From Lucinisca nassula (lineage: Eukaryota > Mollusca > Bivalvia > Lucinida > Lucinidae), in the NCBI GenBank assembly GCA_963580285.1, contig OY757011.1:462501-526500 (forward strand): a DNA stretch of 64,000 bases. The letters are read 5' to 3'. Shown in pieces: positions 32,215 to 42,123 of this stretch (position 1 is the first letter of the stretch; each line of letters begins with the position of its first letter). The notes beneath the pieces were generated by a model. That model searched no databases, was not told the DNA's origin, and saw only the letters and a list, made by a program, of their open reading frames with translations. Made by a program: the position numbers and the translations under genes.

Positions 32215-34808
32215 ATCTCTGACAGGTGTACGGGCAGCTGTGGGGTAAGGCACAAGAAAGATGTTAAATAAATGACATGAATTATTTACAGTATCTACAT
32301 ACAACACTTACTAACACAAAACATCACAATTTGTTGCTTCTGTAGCCAACTCACGACGTCCGCTCCGAAGGCAAAACACTGTTCTGTGCTCGGAACGGGT
32401 GACGTGAATACCTACAGAAGCAAACAACAAAAACAACAACAAAAATAAAAAAAGAAACAACACAAGACGCGACTGGCCAGTTTATAACTTAGGGTGAATC
32501 CCCCACTCGCGTGAAACTTCCTCTCGCGAACTAGCAGAACTAGTCTATCAACACAGTTGATAATCCTAGGTTTAGCGATCACGTTTGCCGATCAGGGGTT
32601 TAGCGATCGTCCAAATAACCTGCAGGTAAGTTGACCTCTTCCATGGTCTCACATTTGTTTACAACGAACAATGATTTAGATTCTGCTTCTACCCTGGTAG
32701 GCGCTGATTACGGCGGTCTGTCCGCCCTTGCTGGACCCTAACGCCTAGCGTCGTACCAGTACCTGCTGCTATGAAGCAGGGAGCAGCAGGTCACACATTG
32801 TTGTGCCTGCAATTTACGATAACGGGACTAGAAACGAGTCACAAAACATACATGCTATATCATGATCCCCCTCCCGGAGAAGTAAGAATATGTTCATGCA
32901 TATACCATTATTGCGCATGCGCCGACCAGACATACAGGCTGGTTAGTGCATGCGACAAATAACCGTACAGCAGAACTCAACTTGACTGTGCATCAAATTA
33001 TCAGCACCCAGCGCTTGACACAATAATACTCAATGTTCATGTTTCCTTACTGAGCACTACAGAAATCAATTAATGCTCACTACTACTGAGCATAATACTC
33101 ATCAAATTTGTGCTCACTACATTATCACAAGTAAGAGGCAGTTGAACAGACCACGCCTTTGCGCTACCTGGTCAGCCGCCAATTACAGGAAACATAACAA
33201 TCTCTATTTCATATCCTTCTCCGCAACACGGCTCACAAATATAGCTATTCACAAATTCATTACATTAATAACAGATAGAAACTACAAACAGAAGATTTTC
33301 ATCTATAATCCACAACATTTGTTAGTGTCTCATAAGGGCCAACACTGTTTGCCGTAAATTCTCTCTGTATTTGGTAGGCACCCCGTCACAACCGTCCTCG
33401 CGACGCCGATGACGCAGCTGACGTCATCCCCGCCGCTCAGGCCGCTATGACGTGTGGCGACCAAATACTCCCACTTATCATCATCACGTTCTTTATATGT
33501 ACATACATGCACAAACTGAGTTATCAGACAAAAACGGCATCATTACAAAATGAACTCGTAATTCTTCTTGAACAAAATTATTTCTAATCAACGTGAACAT
33601 GCTTGTAAAATTAAATTCATTACGGTTCATCATCACGGATAACCCAACAGGCTCTTGTAAGAGTTTGCCCTGATGATGAAGATGTGGTTAAACCCGTCTT
33701 AAGTTTACGTCCCCTCTACACCTAATATCATATTGGGACGGAACCACGGTTTTCTAACCACAGCTAGTCACAAGTCATGGATCAAACAAGTGACCCGGCG
33801 TTTATTAATTACATTCTACAAAAGGGGTCTAAATGCCTAAATGAATCTAGAATGAGCGGGTGTCCAAACTTTACGTCTCACCAACATCTAGGGTCAGCAT
33901 GAGACAGGACCTCACTTAGAAAGACTCATTCTACTACTGGAGAAGGCTGGGATCGATCCTGCGACGTCGAGCTGGCAAAGCTAGTAGCCTAATCACTACA
34001 GGCCTCAACAGTGAATTCAGAATAGGCTTCAGAAAGTTGGGGTATACTAGAAGTAAACCCCTCCAAAACCTACAAGCATGTTCATACAAAAATAATACTA
34101 AACATAGATTTAACATACCTTTCAATATACTTTCTATTTCCCCGTCACAATGTTGTGTTCACTCTTACAACTTGACCTGCTGCTAAAGTGTCCGCTTTTT
34201 CCAGGGTTTATATATCTATGAATACTACCGGAAAATCATGCCTACTCATATTACCTTGCTTTGTTCGTGGCGAAGTGGAGATACCGGCCACAAACAAAGC
34301 TAGATAGCAAAAATCGAGTAGATAATGGATTTGCGTTCAAATAGTATATTTCCCATAGGAAAAATTGATGAAACGACCCTATAATCAATGACATGACTCC
34401 TGTCAAAACGAACACCCACACAACACGTGACGGGAATAAAAATCATATATGGCACAATTTGGCGGTTGGCGATTTTTAGGCAAATTCTATAGGACTCGGC
34501 CTTTTAGCGGCCCCCTGTATTGTAAAAACAGCTCTCTATAAACCACTCATGCATACATCGTATGATATGTGCATGACTTGTTCATGGAGCCGCACAGTTT
34601 GCGTACCATATTTCACCTAAAATATTTCACTCGCACCGCCCTACCATATATCTACTAAAATAATTTAGATGTGCATAAGCACCAGAGAGGTTTCCTATTC
34701 CATCTCGCAACAAAGGTTTCCCCTTTTGGAGAAAAAACAATCAGAAATGTTTTTTCTTTGTGTACAGAGATGGAATAGGATGAACCTATTCCGGTTCATC
34801 CTATTCAA
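32215..34808. other. 2.6 kb between 60-bp inverted repeats; no gene
   Basis: No protein family recognised. It includes a 10-bp hairpin (ACCTGCTGCT / AGCAGCAGGT at 32761 and 32782), a CRE-type octamer TGACGTCA (33419-33426), a tRNA-like stretch (33947-34005, listed separately) and an inverted pair around GGAATAGGATGAACC / GGTTCATCCTATTC (34770-34806). It could be a long LTR interior. Confidence 0.4.
33947..34005 (-). repeat. tRNA-like SINE head (relic)
   Basis: The minus strand reads GGCCTGTAGTGATTAGGCTA (A-box like), then CGTCGCAGGATCGATCCC (B-box like with two mismatches). The cloverleaf is not intact, so I read it as a SINE head or tRNA-derived relic rather than a tRNA gene. Confidence 0.5.
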
Positions 34809-34889
34809 CGCTCGGTTGTCTTGTCAGCATGGGGGTTTGCGGGACGCCGTAAACCCACATGTAACATTTGGTGTCAGTGAAGTGAGGAT
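34809..34889 (+). promoter_or_regulatory. 5' LTR end and probable primer-binding site
   Basis: 34809-34868 ends ...CCACATGTAACA, a CA-terminated LTR-type end. It is followed by TT and TGGTGTCAGTGAAGTGAGG (34871-34889). A TGG start directly after an LTR end is where the primer tRNA 3' CCA pairs. This lies 707 bp upstream of the Gag ATG. The tRNA species was not determined. Confidence 0.6.
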
Positions 34890-35595
34890 TTGATCTCTGG
34901 CTGGTGTTCCCGGCTGTGGAACAGCACATTGATACTCTGAATCATCAATTTAAAAAAAAAAAAAATGTATTGACAGCCACAGTTAGAAATTAACTTGAAT
35001 CTTCCTTCCTGCGTTGATGAAGTGCGAAACCCATGTATTCAACTGAATGGATACTGACAAGTCGACAATTTCTGAGCAGGAAGGCAAGGCAAACCCCACT
35101 TTTTCTTGGTAACGAAAAATTTAAGTAGACCCCACTTAATTGTGTTACCTGACATTCTAAATTAAATTGGAGCTACTAATTGATCTTACCCACACATGGT
35201 TCTGACGTAGTGACGTTAACAATTTATTGACGTTGACATAACGGTAGCGTTGATATTTACGCAGTGGCTTGAGGTTAGGTATGACGTAATAGAAACATTA
35301 ATGGTGACTTGTTATGATCGGAGTTTTGTAATGTGATGAAACTTCGGATTGTAGCATTTTACTGTAAACGTCGTCAGTTTATGACGTCATATTAGACTAC
35401 CAGTACGCAACGTCATACTTTGCTGAAAGCATTTGACATTTCAAATCGCGTGTGCTTTAATAACTAACGTTTTAGTTAGATTAACGCGTATAACACATAT
35501 CTTAACGTTTTAGTTAAGCCCATTCAATCATCACTGATCATAACTGATCAGTTTATAGTGGTTTTGATAGTAACGTGAGATTTACGTTATCAATA
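34890..35595 (+). other. Gmr1-like element leader
   Basis: Untranslated leader between the primer site and the Gag ATG. It has repeated ACGTTTTAGTTA phrases (about 35466 and 35503) and TGACGTCA (35384-35391). No reading frame of note. Confidence 0.45.
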
Positions 35596-37545
35596 ATGGA
35601 GCGTTTAATGCAAATGGGAAAGGACTTAGGTTATGAGGGGAAGGAGTTACAAGGTTTTGTTAAAGAGCAGAAAGATATTGAGCGGGCAGAAAGGCAAGAG
35701 CAAAGGGATTTAGAAAGGTTAAGGTCTGAAGAAAAGGAAAAGGAAAGGGCAGAAAAAGAAAAGGAAAGGGCACATGAACTAGCTAAGTTAGAAGTAGAAG
35801 CAAAGGAAAGGGAAAGGGTACATGAACTTGAAATGGCACGCATTAAGACTGAAAGGGAGGCAGAAGAGATTAGTGAGGCCCATTTAGAACAAATAAAACA
35901 TGGGTTTGAGCTACAGCACCAAGAATTAAGGAATCAGTTAGAAATGCAGAGAGCGAAGCTCGAGCTAGAATTTGAAAGGCAAAAAGCTGAGAAGGTGGCT
36001 CATGCCCGGGATCCTAAGTTACCTTATTTTGAAGAGGGTAAAGATAAAATGGATAGTTATTTATCTAGGTTTGAGAAATATGCTACGGCTAATAAATGGG
36101 ATAAGAGTGTTTGGGCCGCGTATTTAAGTGCATTGCTCAAAGGGCGCGCACTTGATGTATATGACCGGTTGTCAAATGAGGATGCGGCGGATTATGAAAA
36201 GTTAAAGGACGCTTTATTAAAGAATTTTGACATGACAGAGCGCGGATTTAGGAAGCAGTTTCGTTATAGTAGGCCCGAGAAATCAGAAACGTTCATACAG
36301 TTCAGCAGTAGACTGAGAAGTTATTTAGAAAAATGGCTTAATATGGCAAAGATAGAAAAATCTTTTCCGGCTGTCTGTGATTTCATGGCAAGGGATCAGT
36401 TCCTGGAGTCATGTAATAGAGAACTGTATGTACATCTGAAGCCAAAACAGTTTGGTAATTTAGATGAAATGGCTAGGGACGCAGATTTGTTTGCAGAAGC
36501 GCGCGGGGGCGTATATAGTTGCATTAATAAGGGGCAACGCGATAATAGAGGCGCAGCGCAGGGTAAACAGGACAAACCGAGTGGTAGACCGGATATCAAG
36601 TGTAGCATATGCGGTAAGGGGCATTTAACAATTAAATGTTTTAAGAACCCCGACAGGAAACAATTGTATAGCGCAGAGGTAGGAGCAACTGGAGTTGGGG
36701 ATAGCGGTGTTAGGGAAAATTTTAACACGCGCGTAGAGACTCAAGGTTCTCAGGTTAAGAATGAGAATACGCAGAATGTAGGTCGTGGTTATACACGTGG
36801 TCGTGGTAATTTTAGAGGGTCTTTTCGCGGACGCGGTAAAAATAATAGCACACCACGTGGCGCAGCACACCAAGTTAGTTTTTGTCAGACGGAAGTAACT
36901 AGGAAAGGTGATGAGATTGGAAGTATTTTTGAAAATAAGGTTGGTGATCCTTTGATTTCGGATAGGGAGGAGTGTAGTAAGGAAACTAGGGAAGGTGTCT
37001 GTTACTTCTTAAAGGCAAGGTTACCGACGGCACAAGGATTGGTTAATAATAAAAAGGTGGTTGTATTAAGAGATACTGGGTGTACAGGCTGTGTCGTTCG
37101 GAGAAGTTTGGTTTCGGATAGTCAGTTAATAGGAAAGGAATCAAATGTTACGTTGATTGATGAATCCACACAAAGGTATCCTTTGGCAATGATTGACATT
37201 GATTGTCCTTTTTTCACTGGGAAAACTGAAGCTTTGTGTATGGATGATACGTTGTACGATTTGGTTATCAGTAACATTGATGGATCAAAACTTCCTGATA
37301 TGTCTCATTTCTCAGCTGCGGCTGTAACTAGGTCTCAAACTAGGCAGGATGAGAAGCCTTACAGAAAACTTAAGGTTCCCGATCAGATCATTAACGATGA
37401 CAAGGAGGCTTTCAAGCAAGCTCAGGTTGATGATCCAACTTTGGAAAACATCAGGAAAAGGGTTGTATCTGGGAACAAGACTGTGAGTCGTGGTTTAAAC
37501 CGAGGTGAAACTAGGTTTATTGAGAAAAAAAGGTTTGGCATATAG
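35596..37545 (+). CDS. Gag-protease of a Gmr1-like Ty3/gypsy element
   Basis: 649 residues from the ATG at 35596; an upstream in-frame GTG at 35575 is less likely. In order: a charged coiled coil (about 20-135); a capsid region (139-303) whose C-terminal half (TERGFRKQFR...ARDQFLESC...) resembles the SCAN fold that derives from Gmr1-type capsids; a zinc knuckle CSICGKGHLTIKC (CX2CX3HX4C, 336-348); an Arg/Gly-rich stretch (GRGYTRGRGNFRGSFRGRGK); and an aspartic protease with DTG at 493-495 (VVLRDTGCTGC). The frame then enters the start of integrase and ends at 37545 after a 7-A run (37525-37531). Gag packages element RNA in cytoplasmic particles, and the protease matures the polyprotein. No stop codon interrupts it, so it is young or selected. 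Confidence 0.9.
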   Translation: MERLMQMGKDLGYEGKELQGFVKEQKDIERAERQEQRDLERLRSEEKEKERAEKEKERAHELAKLEVEAKERERVHELEMARIKTEREAEEISEAHLEQIKHGFELQHQELRNQLEMQRAKLELEFERQKAEKVAHARDPKLPYFEEGKDKMDSYLSRFEKYATANKWDKSVWAAYLSALLKGRALDVYDRLSNEDAADYEKLKDALLKNFDMTERGFRKQFRYSRPEKSETFIQFSSRLRSYLEKWLNMAKIEKSFPAVCDFMARDQFLESCNRELYVHLKPKQFGNLDEMARDADLFAEARGGVYSCINKGQRDNRGAAQGKQDKPSGRPDIKCSICGKGHLTIKCFKNPDRKQLYSAEVGATGVGDSGVRENFNTRVETQGSQVKNENTQNVGRGYTRGRGNFRGSFRGRGKNNSTPRGAAHQVSFCQTEVTRKGDEIGSIFENKVGDPLISDREECSKETREGVCYFLKARLPTAQGLVNNKKVVVLRDTGCTGCVVRRSLVSDSQLIGKESNVTLIDESTQRYPLAMIDIDCPFFTGKTEALCMDDTLYDLVISNIDGSKLPDMSHFSAAAVTRSQTRQDEKPYRKLKVPDQIINDDKEAFKQAQVDDPTLENIRKRVVSGNKTVSRGLNRGETRFIEKKRFGI

Positions 37546-39037
37546 GGAGTTCACCAAGGGTAACAAAGTCTCTTTCCAACTTGTGGTCCCTCAAAGTTTC
37601 CGAGGAAAGGTGTTGAAACTGGCTCATGAAACGCTTATGTCTGGACATATGGGTATTAGGAAGACATTGGATAGAGTTGTAACTGAGTTTTACTGGCCCG
37701 GTATTTGCGGTGATGTCGCTAGATTTTGTAAATCTTGTGACATTTGTCAGAGAACTATTCAGAAAGGTCGGGTCACTAAAGTACCTCTAGGAAAAATGCC
37801 ATTGATTGATACGCCATTTAAGAGGGTGGCAGTGGACATAGTTGGTCCAATTGAGCCTCGATCTGATAGGAAATCTCGGTATATTTTAACCATGATAGAT
37901 TATGCGACAAGGTATCCAGATGCGATAGCTTTACCGAGTATTGAGACGGAACGTGTCGCGGAAGCGCTTATTGAAATGTTTAGTAGGGTTGGCATTCCTG
38001 ATGAAATGTTGACTGATTGTGGATCACAGTTTACTGCTGTGGTAATGAAGGAAGTCAGCAGACTTCTTTCTCTTCAACAGTTAACGTGTAGTCCGAGACA
38101 CCCAATTTGCAACGGACTGATAGAGCGTTTCCACGCTACGTTAAAGCAGATGTTACGTCGCATGTGTGCTGAACGTCCAAAAGATTGGGATAAATATCTT
38201 CCAGCCTTATTATTTGCGGTTAGGGAAGTCCCACAAGAGTCTTTAGGATACTCCCCTTTTGAGTTGTTATATGGACGTAACGTCAGAGGTCCAATGGCAA
38301 TATTAAGAGAATTATGGGCTGAAGAGGTACGCGATGAGCAAGTTCTTTCGACGTATCAATACGTTATTGAGCTTAGGGAACGGTTAGAGCAGACATGCAA
38401 ATTAGCGCGTGACAATTTAAAGAAGGTTCAGATTAAGCAGAAAACTTATTATGATAAAGGCGCGAGGTCGCGTAAATTTGACGTCGGCGATAAAGTGCTG
38501 TTGTTACTACCGACAGACAGTAATAAATTATTGCTTCAATGGAAAGGTCCTTATGAAGTGGTTGAGGTAGTGAACAGAATGGATTATAAGATTGACGTCA
38601 ATGGAAATGTTAACACATATCACGCTAATATACTGAAGCAATATGTTGAGCGTCAGACTGTGACGTCTCATTGTCTGATCTCTGAACCTATTTTGTCGAC
38701 AGACAGTCATGACAGAAATGACGTCGACGAGTCTTCATTTGAAGACAGCAGTTTTCAAACTGCAGAGCAACCCGAAAGTGACGGTGACGTTAGCGTCCCA
38801 CACACACTAACGTCAGAGGAGAGTGAGGAAACAGAAGGGCTGAGAGAACAGCGCCTTGCAGGACTGACATGTCAGACAGACCAAATTATATGCACCACAT
38901 TTATGTCAGAACCTGTGAAATCAATCAAATCTGTTAAGCCAGAAAGGCCACCTCCAGTGAGATTAAAACGATATCCGTTTTCTAACAAACAACAGAGTGT
39001 CAGGGGAGCAGGAGAATTCTGGGGCAAACCACCATAG
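37505..39037 (+). CDS. Integrase of the Gmr1-like element (no RT/RNase H)
   Basis: An open frame of 510 codons, in the +1 frame relative to gag-pro. It is probably one polyprotein split by an extra A in the 7-A run, because EKKGLAYREF joins smoothly if one A is removed. Zinc-binding H41, H48, C75, C78 (HHCC). Catalytic D111 (AVDIVGP), D171 (LTDCGSQF) and E207 (NGLIERFH) with the 35-residue D-E spacing of retroviral-type integrases. GPY/F module at 345-360 (LQWKGPYEVV). A Ser/Asp/Glu-rich tail follows and ends at 39037. In Gmr1-like elements RT and RNase H lie after integrase; here the frame ends with no YxDD or RNase H, so that part is missing. Would insert element cDNA into the genome. The two frames contain no other damage. 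Confidence 0.92.
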   Translation: MKLGLLRKKGLAYREFTKGNKVSFQLVVPQSFRGKVLKLAHETLMSGHMGIRKTLDRVVTEFYWPGICGDVARFCKSCDICQRTIQKGRVTKVPLGKMPLIDTPFKRVAVDIVGPIEPRSDRKSRYILTMIDYATRYPDAIALPSIETERVAEALIEMFSRVGIPDEMLTDCGSQFTAVVMKEVSRLLSLQQLTCSPRHPICNGLIERFHATLKQMLRRMCAERPKDWDKYLPALLFAVREVPQESLGYSPFELLYGRNVRGPMAILRELWAEEVRDEQVLSTYQYVIELRERLEQTCKLARDNLKKVQIKQKTYYDKGARSRKFDVGDKVLLLLPTDSNKLLLQWKGPYEVVEVVNRMDYKIDVNGNVNTYHANILKQYVERQTVTSHCLISEPILSTDSHDRNDVDESSFEDSSFQTAEQPESDGDVSVPHTLTSEESEETEGLREQRLAGLTCQTDQIICTTFMSEPVKSIKSVKPERPPPVRLKRYPFSNKQQSVRGAGEFWGKPP

Positions 39038-39059
39038 CTTAATAGCAATTTTACTAGCG

Positions 39060-39170
39060 AAAATTTGGGGGCAGACTACCTTAGTAGGTAATTCTTCGCA
39101 CGGTTGTTGTGTAAATAGCTGTCTTGTTTAGATAGGTTCATCCTATTCCATCTCGCAACAACATCTCTTT
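39060..39170 (+). other. 3' end of Gmr1-like element, LTR not resolved
   Basis: TTTGGGGGCAGACTACC (about 39065) could be a polypurine-type primer. CCTATTCCATCTCGCAACAA (39145-39164) matches 34696-34715 upstream of Gag, but nothing longer is shared. The 60-bp LTR end seen at 34809 is absent here. The 3' LTR is thus missing, truncated or replaced. Confidence 0.4.
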
Positions 39171-39261
39171 ATTACACTTTCAATAGTGATTTACCGGGTG
39201 AGTTATTTGATTTCGAAAGTTTTGACGTCATAATTGCTTAGCGACATTGCTGACGTCGTTT

Positions 39262-39630
39262 GTGGAGCGATGTGCACAGTGGTAAAGCATCGGATTTGAG
39301 ATCAAGAGGGTACCCGTTCGAATCACCGCAAGCGCCATGGGCAAGAGACATTATCCACAATGCATACTACTGGTTTCTACCCAGGAAGAGGAAGAAAAGG
39401 GGGCTGCGTGGAAGACTAGTACTAGTTTACTAAAATGAAGTGGAGGCAATGATCAGGAATCGATACAATTAACCCACAGTGGTAAAGCATCGGATTTGAA
39501 GTCAAGAGGTAACCCGTTCGATCACCGCAAGTGCCATGTGTTGTTTCCTTGAGCAAGAGACATTATCCACATTGCATATTTTTGGTTTCTACCCAAGAAG
39601 AGGAAGAAAAGAGGGCTGTATGGTTTGCTT
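39262..39630 (+). repeat. Two tRNA-headed SINE copies with a tail fragment between
   Basis: Copies at 39262-39405 and 39475-39630 share ACAGTGGTAAAGCATCGGAT (A-box type), CCCGTTCGAATCACCGCAAG (B-box type; one base deleted in the second) and TTGGTTTCTACCCAGGAAGA-like 3' parts. Between them, 39433-39476 is the last 44 bp of an RT-B tail (minus). The duplicated head suggests the tail landed in or beside a SINE. Confidence 0.65.
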
Positions 39631-39644
39631 GATAATACAGTTCT

Positions 39645-40735
39645 TTTGTACTGATTTAAATAACTATGTTATATCTTTAACTTTTGCAGAATAAATTCTA
39701 ACTTTTCTAAAACTAAGACTGACTTGTCTGGTGAGACATGATCTTAGCGGATTTGGTTACTATCCCCGTAGTATTACCGGTGTATAGTAATTACGGGTGT
39801 ATTCTGTTTTACCCGAATTACTATCGCGTGCATTAACATTATTCGGAATTTCTCACATCATTGTTTACAAGGCATTTTTCTCTCTGTCTGTATTAAGAAA
39901 AAATATATCAGACCTGTCCGTTTCTCAGGGTGAGTGATTCTTTTATCTGTAATCATAAATAATGATGTTCTGTTTTGTGTAGTTGATAAAATGGTATTCT
40001 TCATATAACATGCTGTAGAAAAAAAAAAGCTTTCAAACAGGTCCTTTTTGCTTTCATTTTGAAGGCTAATAACTATTTCATTACAAAACCTCGTCCAATG
40101 TAGGCTCTTATACCCAAATAACTGTCAACAGGATTTGTTTACATATACACCGGTAATTAGTAACACCGGACATGCCAGATGGTGGCAGGGGTAGTCCAAT
40201 ATAAATAAACAATTTAGCCGGTTGGAGGTTTATTTTGAAAAAAATATATTGTTTATTTCCGTTGAAGGAATGAAACAATAGTTTGACTACACACAATTTA
40301 TCAGAATCGGTAGAACAGTTTGTTTTATATACACAGTTTGTTTTATATACAGAGTTGAACAGTTAATACACCGGTAATTAGTAACACCAGTATACGTTTT
40401 GTTATATTTTAAATATTGCAAGTCTCGCTACTTTGGACACCTCCTTCCTGATGTCCGGGACTTCCGTGCAGTGTGGGCCTTGTTTGCTGATGTTGGCTCG
40501 GTGGGAGACGCATCGGGCGTCTCTTGCCTGATGCCTCCAGCTGACATGGCTCATGAGCTACGTCGGTCGGTGGATGCTCGAAAGGGGGAGTGGGGAAGTG
40601 CTGTGTTTGCCAGGTCTTGTTCATCATCCGTTTAGGTTTCAAAACTTTGGGGTTTAGACACACTGATGAAGATTAAATATCAGAAAGGCCTCTGTGTCAC
40701 TAAATTTGGTATAGTTACACCTTAATTGCACGAAC
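39645..40735 (+). mobile_element. SINE-like unit with candidate hammerhead (copy 1)
   Basis: 39645-39770 (ACTGACTTGTCTGGTGAGAC...) and 40405-40735 together match, in reverse, 54800-54670 plus 52345-52020. Here they are separated by a 630-bp insertion (39772-40404) with ACCGGTGTAT / ATACACCGGT ends. The second part holds TGGCTCGGTGG, an A-box-like word at 40495. In the minus copies this is followed by a B-box-like GGGTTCGCGTCTC, which is lost here. A hammerhead-like motif lies near the 3' end. Confidence 0.5.
40658..40699 (+). ncRNA. Candidate hammerhead ribozyme 5 (new class)
   Basis: GACACA pairs with TGTGTC (stem I), continued outward by TTTA/TAAA with a bulge. The core is CTGATGA and GAA. 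Stem II is GAT/ATC, with an A-A opposition at the base where G-C is normal. Stem III is the palindrome AGGCCT, and the expected cleavage is after C40693 (CTC, which satisfies NUH). The layout is that of a minimal type I hammerhead, but the 10.1-11.1 pair is off-consensus. In the other two copies CTGATGA is CTGATAA. Activity is unproven. Confidence 0.45.
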
Positions 40736-40944
40736 GGGATGAATTGATTTCTTGTTTTATTTTTGCATTTAAATGTAAACGAGATGGTAGCTGGTTTACA
40801 ATGTGTTTTTCTCTATAAATAAAGTCGACTGATATTATTGTTATTATAGTTGACAGTTAGCGGAAATCTGGTCAAATCATTGTAGTCAGACATCAATTCC
40901 CAGTCCATTTTTAATTTTTTGAGGAAAGACATGCAAAACGAAGA

Positions 40945-42123
40945 TAAAGTAGAAGTAAAACAAAGATCAGGAATTGATACAATTAACTTACTCCATCCAT
41001 AAAAGACACCAAAGGGAAAGAAATACAAACATTAAGCGACCAGACCATAATGGAAACCTAAACAAAGGAAGGCCATATGGACAGTTACTTTCCTACAAAA
41101 TGGCCATATGGCCATCCAAAATTAAAAGACACAAGTGATACACACAGTAAGTAACAAACAACAACATAAATAAATCGCCACAGAAGAGCCGCCTTGGAAC
41201 GGTCAGTGGAAGATTTCCACTGGGGGGCTTAAATCGATTTTACGTGGCCACAATCCTCGCCCTTACTTCCGTCGCGATTTAGACAAATAATTTGTTCAGT
41301 CCGCATGAAGGCCTCCTAACTCATCAGTGCAACATCTCCGTGAACACAGAAATCAAAGAACCACAGAGGTGAGACAACGGTGAGGACTCGACAGCAAGAA
41401 ACCACTGAAATGCTGGAGCAAAAGAAAACCAACAGTTAGACTCCGATGAGCCCGACCATAAAGTATGATTTGCATGATGTCCATTTTTATATATTGGAGA
41501 AATAAAACAAAGATAAAATAGAGGTGGTGGCAATGACCAGGAAACGATACAGTCAACCCACAGCTCCAATCAGAGACACCAAAGGGAAAGACACACAAAC
41601 ATGAAACAACAGACCCTAATGGAAACACCAACAGCGGAAATCCAAAACGACAGTTACTTTCCCACAAAATGGCCAATAGGCTATCCAAAATAAAATAACA
41701 CAAGCGACACAAACACCAAAAGACAAGACATTAGAAAAATTAACCGCGACAGAAAAACCGCATTGGAACGGTCAACGGAAACGAATTCCACTGGGGGGGG
41801 GGGGGGGGGGGGGGGGCTTAAAGCGATTTAACGTGGCCACAATCCTCGCCCTTCAGTCCGTTTGAAGGCCTCCTAACACATCAGTGCAACATCTCCGTGA
41901 ACACAAATAATCAAACAGCCACAGAGATAAAACAACGGTAAGGACTCGAGAGCAAGAAACCACTGAAATGCTGGAGCAAAAGAAAACCAACAGTAAGACT
42001 CCGATGGGCCCAACCAGAGACAGAGCATCAGGTACCAACCAACATTACCTTGAATTATATCTCTCCAATTCTCAATAAGCCTTTACTTTGGAACTGTCAT
42101 AGAATCTGAGGCCTGACCCACAC
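40945..42123 (-). repeat. Two tandem RT-B tail copies
   Basis: 40945-41458 is a clean full-length minus tail (ending at GATCAGGAATTGATACAATT). 41513-42123 is another, extending upstream into the RT-B coding end (CATAGAATCTGAGGCCTGAC). Both have the same orientation. The second has a 24-G run (41793-41816) before CTTAAAGCG. Confidence 0.8.

Noticed and set aside
33419..33426. TGACGTCA as a functional CRE promoter site
   Set aside because: A perfect octamer, but one 8-mer in 64 kb is weak evidence; kept only as a note in the LTR-like interval.
33947..34005. Functional tRNA gene
   Set aside because: A- and B-box-like words exist, but the B box has mismatches and no cloverleaf with paired acceptor ends can be formed.
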